Origin: Pogonophryne albipinna
Taxonomy: Eukaryota; Chordata; Actinopteri; Perciformes; Artedidraconidae
Reading direction: 5' to 3'
Length of the DNA: 64,000 nt
Assembly: GCA_028583405.1 (NCBI GenBank)
Contig: CM053246.1
Location: 23,284,412 to 23,348,411, forward strand
Part shown: in pieces, positions 56,706-64,000 of the stretch
Position numbering within the stretch: position 1 is the first letter of the stretch
How the letters are laid out: each line of letters starts with the position of its first letter
The notes under the pieces: model-generated
Told to the model about the DNA's origin: nothing
The model's database searches: none
Seen by the model: only the letters and a program-made list of their open reading frames with translations
Translations under genes and position numbers: made by a program

Positions 56706-57394
56706 ATGGCCTTGTATAGACAGAGAGAAAGAATGGAAAGGGCACAAGAGGGGATAACATGCAGCAGAGGGTCATGGGTAATATTCTAATCTGAGCCGCT
56801 GCAGTTAGGACTCAGCCTTGGTGTGAAACCTCTACCAGGTGAGCTTACAAGGCAACCCTATTCTAGATTATCTTCTTCAACTGTGTCTTCTTCTTACATT
56901 AATGCTACTTGTGATTTAAGTACACTTAAATCAAAATGTCAGTGGATTGTATGTAGTTCCTCAGGGTGGTTTTTTAGTGTCCCATCTGTCGATAGATTTG
57001 GACAGCTAAGTATTTTGGTTGAGGTTTGGGAAATATGGTTGTGTTAGTTAAATGTTAGTAAAGTTAGATTTTTGCTGTTCATACAGTTCTGAGTCACATG
57101 ACAGGAAAAATGATTGGGAAGACAGGAAAATGTTCAGTAAACGGATGATCATAAAACACATTGTGTCAGCAGTATGACGGGGTGACATGTATGCCCACTG
57201 AACCTCCCACAACTTCCCCACAGAACTTCACGGTCACACAGTAATGACATTTTCCCGTAGATGTAGATGCGTAAACACTGAGTCATGAGTCAAGGATGCA
57301 ATCACCAAACCCCCCATGTCTCGATATCACACCACCTCATCTCACGTGAGCCAATGGGAGAAATGTAGCACACCTTAGTGCTCCGGTCCCCTAG

Positions 57395-57480
57395 TGCAGT
57401 GGTTCCCAACCTTTTTTCCCAAGAGCCCCCCCAAATGACTCCTGATGTATTGCTTTACAATTATATGTAAAAAAAAAAAT
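57395..57480. mobile_element. hAT-like terminus
   Basis: CAGTGGTTCCCAACCTTTTT is a very common start of short hAT repeats in vertebrates. The opposite end was not found. A CACGTG E-box next to a CCAAT box lies just upstream (about 57,342-57,356). Confidence 0.4.
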
Positions 57481-58013
57481 TAAAAAAAGTCTAAATATGA
57501 TATTTGGCCTCAAATCATCTGAGGTCTACATGTTTATATGCTTTTTCTCAACGAAGTGGGACGCACTGTTAAAATACTTCTGTGGGTTTTGAATCACACA
57601 GCTTTCAGTCTTTGTTGTTTGCTGTTATTGAATGATGTTAATGTTCTCCCACTTTTTGTCAGAACTATGTATTTTTATGTTTTAAGTTTACTGCCACATT
57701 AAGGGCCATGATATACACTGTGTAGAACAGTTATGTCACATTTATGAAAGTGCTTGGTTTGTAGACAACTAAACCAAGAATGAAACTGGGAGTGGATGTC
57801 TATTGCTGTTTACAAAAGTGGGGAGAGTGTGGGCACACATTTATGGGATTTATTTCATGGTTAAGTGCAGCTTTTAGGAAGAAACACTGCTTATGCCAAA
57901 CAAGTTGCCTACTTGTGGGAAATAGCAAAGACCACCAACACAAATCTGTAACACAAGATGATTACCCCATAACATAAATGTGAAAAAAACAATTCACTAC
58001 TGTAAGATCAAGG

Positions 58014-58184
58014 TCAAGGCTTAATGTCTAGCTTAAACGACTGAGGGTCTTCCTCGTCAATTTTCTCCTGCATAGATTTTTCAAATAAGTCTGAATTTAG
58101 ATAGATAGACTTTCCATCTATGCACCTGCTTCTTTGAGCATAGGTCACTGCTGCCTGTAAATACGTTTTCTGTGGGAAAGGACA
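58014..58184 (-). CDS. Possible last exon of an unidentified gene
   Basis: Acceptor TCTCCTTACAG, then 56 codons and TGA: CPFPQKTYLQAAVTYAQRSR, CIDGKSIYLNSDLFEKSMQE, then KIDEEDPQSFKLDIKP. The composition is protein-like (charged, no low complexity) and the acceptor is good. It starts in phase 0. I do not recognise the family. It could be chance, but this is one of the few convincing non-repeat frames in the right half of the window. Confidence 0.4.
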   Translation of the reverse strand, partial: CPFPQKTYLQAAVTYAQRSRCIDGKSIYLNSDLFEKSMQEKIDEEDPQSFKLDIKP

Positions 58185-58791
58185 CTGTAAGGAGACACAG
58201 GGGAGGGACAATAGCATCATTTGGGATTAAAACTAATGTAGAAACCATGGATAACGTTCCTTGACTTGAGGAAAATACGTTTACACTTTACTTTTATTTT
58301 AAATGTTATGAGGCATTTGTTTAATGTGTATATAAAAACATAACCAGCTTCATTTATCTATGAAAAGTCTTCAATCAGTCTGTTTGAACAGAGAAACAGT
58401 CAAAGTGAACAGAAACCTTTACACTTAAACATTTACATTGTTCTAAAGCTCTCAACTCATAACAGTAGAGATAGTATCTTCTCTCACCAGCAGGTCAGGC
58501 CCTGTTCTTAAGAGTGGACTTTTGTTGCTCGAATAGCTAAAATGGGTCACATGAACTTCTCTTCAATATGACCTAATTTATGCATTTGAAATAAAGGGAT
58601 GCCAAATCACTATATTTTATGTGAAAAGAAGAAATACAACACTGAACCACACTCTCACTCCCATGCTTCTTTTTTCCCCGAATCTCCAAACTTGACCTTA
58701 GCACATGTTTGGCTCTTCTTCTAAATATTGACGGCAACAACAACTCTGTTTACATGGGGTTCTTCCCTTGATTGGTCTTTGTTTTACTTAC

Positions 58792-58857
58792 CCATAAAGT
58801 CTGACGTCAAAGCCCAGGATGGTCCTTCCTCCCAAGAGACCATCATAAGAGGATGAG
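58792..58857 (-). CDS. Possible internal exon of the same unidentified gene
   Basis: Acceptor CTTCTCACAG and strong donor GTAAGT bound 66 bases. One frame reads SSSYDGLLGGRTILGFDVRL, then Y, ending two bases into a codon. A second frame is also open, so the reading is not fixed. Its phase does not fit 58,014-58,184 directly; another small exon would be needed (a weak candidate is 58,490-58,520). Confidence 0.35.
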
Positions 58858-59727
58858 CTGTGAGAAGTAAACAAATGGGATTAAGAAAGAGAGAGATAGC
58901 TTCTGTGTTCACTTTGTCGGATATGTTATATAATTTATAGAGTTGGCGTGGAAATAAAATAAAGTTGACCACAAATGAACCCTCTGTGGGATACCAAAGT
59001 CAAAAGGATGACATCAAATAAACATGGCTTATTTCATTCTTTGTGCTGTACACAGACCAAGTAAAACTTTATTTTTCCATAAGCTACAGAGGCAATACAT
59101 GTATAGGTTAACACTGAAAAAGGCATGAATAATCTGAAAATCCGACAAGTTTTACGTTCTTAACCTTTTATTCCTCCAAGGAAAGTCCACTTAGAGATAG
59201 ACAGCCACTCCTAGCTACATAGAACTTTTTCAAAGTCGTCTTCTGACAGTGAGGGGAATGATTGTTGTAATGTGCTATCTCACTACATTAGATTTCCATA
59301 TCTGCACCACATGGAGCCGTCCCTAAACTGGGTGACACTGTTTTGTTTGGTTCTGTAGGTGCAGTGTGGCAAATACCATACAATACCTAATGACCTATAA
59401 ACGTATGACAGGAATACCACAACAACTGCTGTTTCTCCACGGAATTGAGATGTAAACAAAGAAACAAAGGCAAATCTATCTTTTCTTACTTATAGACTTA
59501 AAAGTGGTTTGAAAACAAACTCTGCTGCTCTCCATCATCTATTGTTTACTGCATGCAGGGCAGCTTAACATCGACCCCTAACGTCTCAACCATACCGATG
59601 CTCATTGTCTTTCCCTGTAGGGAGTTACACCTCCTCTCAGCAGATCAGATAACTCAAACATGAGCCTATCATGGTGAGGCAACAACAAGTCCGAGACAGG
59701 CCGAATCAAATTACACTCACGATAACA

Positions 59728-59800
59728 TTTACATTTTAGTCATTTAACTGACACCCTTATCCAGGGATATTAGCAGCATGTGCAGAAGTACAGTAAGCTT
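59728..59800 (-). mobile_element. LINE 3'-tail fragment, reverse orientation
   Basis: ACATTTTAGTCATTTAACTG followed by ACACCCTTATCCAG is the diverged reverse complement of the GGATAAAAGCGTCAGCTAAATG tail of the LINE at 45,160-45,903. Confidence 0.55.
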
Positions 59801-61631
59801 CAGCTACTATAGTGAGACAGCACTGCAGCAAAGCATGAGTAGGGAGGTCAAAGGTCAGAGAAACCGTGGCCTGGTGAAATGGATGTGAGAAAGGAGTTCA
59901 TGGAAAAGAGATAAAACTAGAGCAGAGGGAAGAGAGGGAGGAATGTGTTTTATAGTAATCATACTGAATAGACAGTGAGAAAGAAAACGGACATGTTTTC
60001 TGCCTAAAACAGTGTAAGAACACTCTTTTAACACTTTTCGTTTACTGGGAAATTTGAAATGCTCTACATTTATGTGAATGAATTAAAGGTATGCAGGACA
60101 TGACAAGCCGTGATGGAGTAAATATTAAGACAATATAATTAAGTAAAATAAACAATACCACAATGTTAAGGCAGATGAAAGCGCCAATTTATCCTATGTA
60201 CCAACAAACACCAGGGCTGATGTTGTCATAGCAACAGCCGCTATCATGAACAGTGAAACAGCAATGACAAATAGTCAGGTGCACATATGAGGGGGGTTTC
60301 TTTCTTTCATTTTCAGATAAGAATTGTTTTACTTTCAGTCTTTCAACTTAATCTCAGTTTAGTTTCAATTTTGTTTCTCTGAGCGATAACTCTTAAAGTT
60401 TTGATATTCCTGCTTCAGTTTTTAGATCCTATTTTAGTTTTTAGTTTTCTCACATGCCAGTGAGCCACATACTTTGCTGACAGCTCTGACCACAACATGT
60501 GTTTGCTCACATACAGCAGCATCAAAATGCACCCAGGCAGTAATGAGGATTGCTGAGATTATCTTACTTCACAGGCTGTGTTTAGAGGAGGAAGCACACA
60601 CAAGCTGATACAGGCACTGCTGAACACTAACTTGATGTCAGAATCCCAGCTTTAAACTCTCCCCACCATTTTTGGAAGCAAACATTCGAAAAACAATCAT
60701 ACAAGGGACAACAATCCAGAACTTCAACTGGCACAGATGCATACAGACTGAAATTATAATAATTGGGCTGATTTCAGATATTAATCTTCTTCCTGAATGA
60801 AATAACACTCACTCTTCAGAAAACGAGGCTCACTTGATACAGTGTAAAGTTTGTTTATTTGTGTTACAGATGTTATTTGGTATTCCAAGATCAGACACTT
60901 GACTGAGAGATCAGAAAAATACTATTATTCCTTTTAGTTTTCAGAAGCAAAGATCTTCATCTGCTTAGTTGCTTTCGTTCAGCTTACATTTTAAAGTCAT
61001 CAAAAAGTTCTTCTCTACTTTTGCTGGCATTGAATAAACTGCAACCCTACTTTTTCTTCTATATTTCAACATTATCCAGGATGTCTGAGACCGACTTCTG
61101 CCACGCCCCCATTTCTGCTTTCAGAGTATTTATGTCTGACGTTTGCGGGACATACTGTTCTCTGGGCCTTGTGAAGCAGGATGATTGGGCAACAAGTCAA
61201 AACGCACTTGTCTCATAATCTTACCCCCGCCATTGTTTTTCTGCTTTGCAGCTCTGAGAGAGCTATGTGCTAATCTTACGCTCCTCCAAAGAAAAATACA
61301 TTCCTGAAAGTTGCTTTCATGGTTGTCACATTATGGAGGAGAACGTTTCTCCCTGCAGCACTGGCAGGCAGCCAGCTCTCTGTACAAAACAACCCAGCCA
61401 CGTGCTCCGTCGCATGGGAGGGGAAATCACTTGCATATGCCTTCTACGGAAATAACACAGTAGGGATACATTTGCACCATCAGACTAATGTAACACAGAT
61501 TTGGCTTAACCTAATTTGTTTCACATCTTCAAAGTTACAAGTTGATGAGTTATATCAAGAGTGTTTGTGTAATATGCTGTTAATTAATTCTAAAACAAGA
61601 GTCGTAGTCCTGAATCCCAGTCCAAATATGT

Positions 61632-61875
61632 GGGCGGTGGTGGCGAAGTCCATAGGGACTTGGCTTGGCAACTGGAAGGTCACCAGTTCAAGTCCCAGAA
61701 AGACCAAGTGCTACAGAGGTGTCCCTGAGCAAGGCACCGTTCCCTACACGGCTCCCCGGGCGCCGTACATAATGGCAGCCCACTGCTCCTTACACTAGGA
61801 TGGGTCAAATGCAGAGAAACCGTTTCGTTACATAGTACCTGTACTACGTAATGACAATAAGTTGAATCTTCTTTT
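61632..61875 (+). mobile_element. tRNA-derived SINE
   Basis: The head GGGCGGTGGTGGCGAAGTCC contains an A-box-like TGGCGAAGTCC (61,641-61,651), and AGTTCAAGTCC (61,685-61,695) is a B-box-like sequence with one mismatch. A LINE-like tail follows (ACTACGTAATGACAATAAGT, then TTGAATCTTC). This is the layout of fish tRNA-type SINEs. It is not a tRNA gene: the cloverleaf is lost. Confidence 0.72.
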
Positions 61876-62220
61876 TCTTCAAATGTGTATAGATTCCCCC
61901 TGCCCTGCCACAACAACACACCAGAAATAAATACAATTGTACAAAATGTTTCCCCTCATAGATTAAGCAAAACAGCTGCAGTAATTCACTATCAAAAAGA
62001 GTGTTGACAGAGTCTAATATACCGTCTCGACCACTTGCCAATTGCTGCTACTATGAAATCAAAACTGCTCCAAATGTCTGTGTTTAGTTCTCATCAGGTG
62101 TTGATTTCAAGGATTATGGCTCTGAGATCAAAACCTTTTGTTTTTGTCTCTTATGAAATTCAAGCTGCAGCTTGTTGTACCTCAACATACAGAAGATTGA
62201 TTATTTGAAAAAACCATTAC

Positions 62221-62293
62221 CATGCATTTTGGGCTCTGTGTAGAGTCTCCATTGTACTGAGGAAGATTCACAAACAAAGAGCGCCACAGAGCC
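62221..62293 (-). CDS. Possible exon upstream of the unidentified gene
   Basis: Acceptor TCTTTGTTTCAG and donor GTAATG bound 73 bases open as GSVALFVCESSSVQWRLYTE, then PKMH, ending one base into a codon. No family recognised. Weak evidence alone. Confidence 0.25.
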
Positions 62294-62639
62294 CTGAAAC
62301 AAAGAGAGACAGATCATAAGCAATAAGTAGATCTTGTTGAACCCTGAATTACAAACGTGGGAGGAGCACACATAGACAAAGCTGTCATTTTTTAATGTTG
62401 TGTTGGGATGTTTTTTGTTTGTAGTATTTTTCTCCCTCCAGAATATTCGTGGGAGCAGCTTTGCGTGCAGCTCTCCGCTGTCTGCTCTGTGACCCCTCTG
62501 AAGTTACACTGATTTCCATGAAGCCTTGAAAAGGGAGGGGTGCTGCAAGTCGATCCCCCCTTCCCTTTAGAGTCAACAAGGCGTTGATCTGAACGAGAAC
62601 AGACGTCATGATGTCAGAGCGCCTGTACATCCAGTACTG

Positions 62640-63726
62640 TGCGCCATGCGGGCATCACATGGCCAAGACTGGCTTTACATAGTGTGGTCAGCTTGGTGTT
62701 GATGACAAAAAATATATTCATGAACCACAATTCAGTTATAAACACCTATTGTATTACACACAAGCTCAGAGCGTTTTAGAGCAGGAAGGGGAAAGGGCTG
62801 ATATGTGTAAGACAAAACATCTGCAGACTCTTAGTCTTGTTAAATGTGAAATAATTATGTGGTACATTGTATCAAAACAAAACTCTCTCTCCTTGAACAA
62901 TACATTAATCAGAACATGTTCAAACCAGTTTGCCACCACTCATTGGTTTTGTCTTTGGCCCTAATATTCTTCACTTAAATTTAAAAAGCAAGAACCTGCT
63001 TAGCTTTTAATATGCTGCACATTACTCTAAACCATGCTATGAATGCAAAACAGAAGTCCACTCTTCAGCCCTAAAGACAAAACACAACTTTATTTGGCCA
63101 TGGCTGAGTCTTCACATTCTAACAACCAACAAACTCCCTGCGTTCCTCTCCACCACAGCACATAACAAAGCCTTATGATACGGCCTCCCATTCAGATGCC
63201 TGTTGCTGCGGGGGAGTCAATTTGGCTTGTTTTGGTTTGTCTGCCACCATTCACTCCATGCTTGTTGTCATCTGTTTGGAATGTGAGGCGATATTGAGTT
63301 TAAATGTAAGAAGAAAAAAACATTGAAACTCCTTACTTCTTCACAGCAACCTGGACGAGTCTTCTCTGCTTAAACGTGTCCTGGTTTGGTACATATTGTA
63401 TTCAGTTGTATCTATAAATAAAAACTGTGATGGTGGTACACAATGTAACTTAAATCGAGCCAGACGGATGCCACTTTAAAACATTAAAGATATAAAGGAT
63501 TACACAGCTCTGTTACAAGATGAAAGAAGAAGTTTGGTGTCAAGAGTTCACGGTCACTGACAGTTTGCCAACCACAATGTGTGGTGCACTGCAGACATTA
63601 TTCTATATGTACAGATGTCCATTTTCACTTGTCACTTTAACTCATTTCGTACTTCATAATTTATATGACCAAATATGCTGACAGTTATTTTACTCTTATT
63701 TTTACTCATATCCTATTTCATAGTCT
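62640..63726. other. Non-coding, nothing recognised
   Basis: AT-rich with chance frames only. No repeat or exon could be supported. Confidence 0.4.
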
Positions 63727-63893
63727 TTTATTATTATTATTATTATTATTATTATCATTATTATTTAAAAAAGATTCTTGATTTTATTCTTGATTTTATT
63801 AATCTGTGCTGTCCTGTTTTTCACACTTACCCTGTTGCTGCTTGTACAACTGAATTTCCCCACGGGGATTAATAAAGGTCCATCTTATCTTAT
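63727..63893 (+). mobile_element. TTA microsatellite and LINE 3' tail
   Basis: A (TTA)n run (63,727-63,765) is followed by TGAATTTCCCCACGGGGATT, AATAAAGG and a TCTTATCTTAT tail. This is a familiar 3' end of a fish LINE. No ORF2 sequence is attached. Confidence 0.6.
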
Positions 63894-64000
63894 ACTGTAC
63901 CAGAACACCTAATCATAGGTACTATTTTTTGCATCTTTCCAACATAAAAACAATCAGATTCTTAGAATGAGAAGTTTTTGTAGCAAGGTGAGGGAAATAG

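Noticed and set aside
61632..61710. A functional tRNA gene
   Set aside because: Box A and box B are degenerate, no cloverleaf acceptor pairs could be drawn, and a SINE tail follows.

Overview
The window is genomic DNA from a teleost fish, most likely a percomorph. The reasons are the interferon-induced IFI44-like gene family, long CA/GT microsatellites, low gene density, vertebrate GT-AG introns, and a typical fish transposon load (Tc1, hAT, piggyBac-like, L2-type LINEs, DIRS, an endogenous retrovirus, a tRNA-derived SINE). No bacterial, plasmid or CRISPR features are present. Identifications come from reading motifs; no database search was run.

Layout. 1-2.0 kb holds a LINE tail and a non-autonomous piggyBac-like element. 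2.3-5.0 kb holds a promoter-like block plus the first exons of an IFI44-like paralogue on the + strand. The coding exon is only ATGTCTTCACTTG, followed by a GTAAG donor. The same two blocks recur at 31.9-33.3 kb, so the locus contains a duplication. 5.0-14.3 kb is a nest of retroelements. It holds an LTR element whose gag-like ORF ends in about 50 copies of a 12-bp repeat, a decayed endogenous retrovirus (LTR, tRNA-Ser-type primer site, gag, protease, RT, RNase H) broken by other inserts, a DIRS tyrosine-recombinase fragment, and a LINE tail.

15.6-25.1 kb is the best host gene: an IFI44-like GTPase-fold protein on the - strand. Six exons join in frame without a break, but no convincing first coding exon was found. 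Its introns are packed with three hAT transposons. One (17,525-21,184) has matching 8-bp target duplications and an intact 815-codon transposase-like ORF. 27.7-28.1 kb carries a trihelix (Myb/SANT-like) exon on the same strand, with a splice phase that fits the IFI44-like exons.

29.2-33.3 kb contains another hAT with 8-bp target duplications, a CA microsatellite, the C-terminus of a LINE ORF2, and duplicate copy 2. 33.3-64 kb is mostly intergenic or intronic. It has a 1.6-kb Tc1 element with a frameshifted transposase (38.0-39.6 kb), LINE 3' ends, a 296-bp MITE, a GT microsatellite and a SINE. A few possible - strand exons of an unidentified gene lie at 58.0-62.3 kb.

How the parts relate: the host content is an interferon-response (IFI44-like) cluster broken up by mobile DNA. 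The two + strand 5' ends lack bodies, and the - strand body lacks a 5' end. This suggests inversion, duplication, or a scaffold-orientation error.
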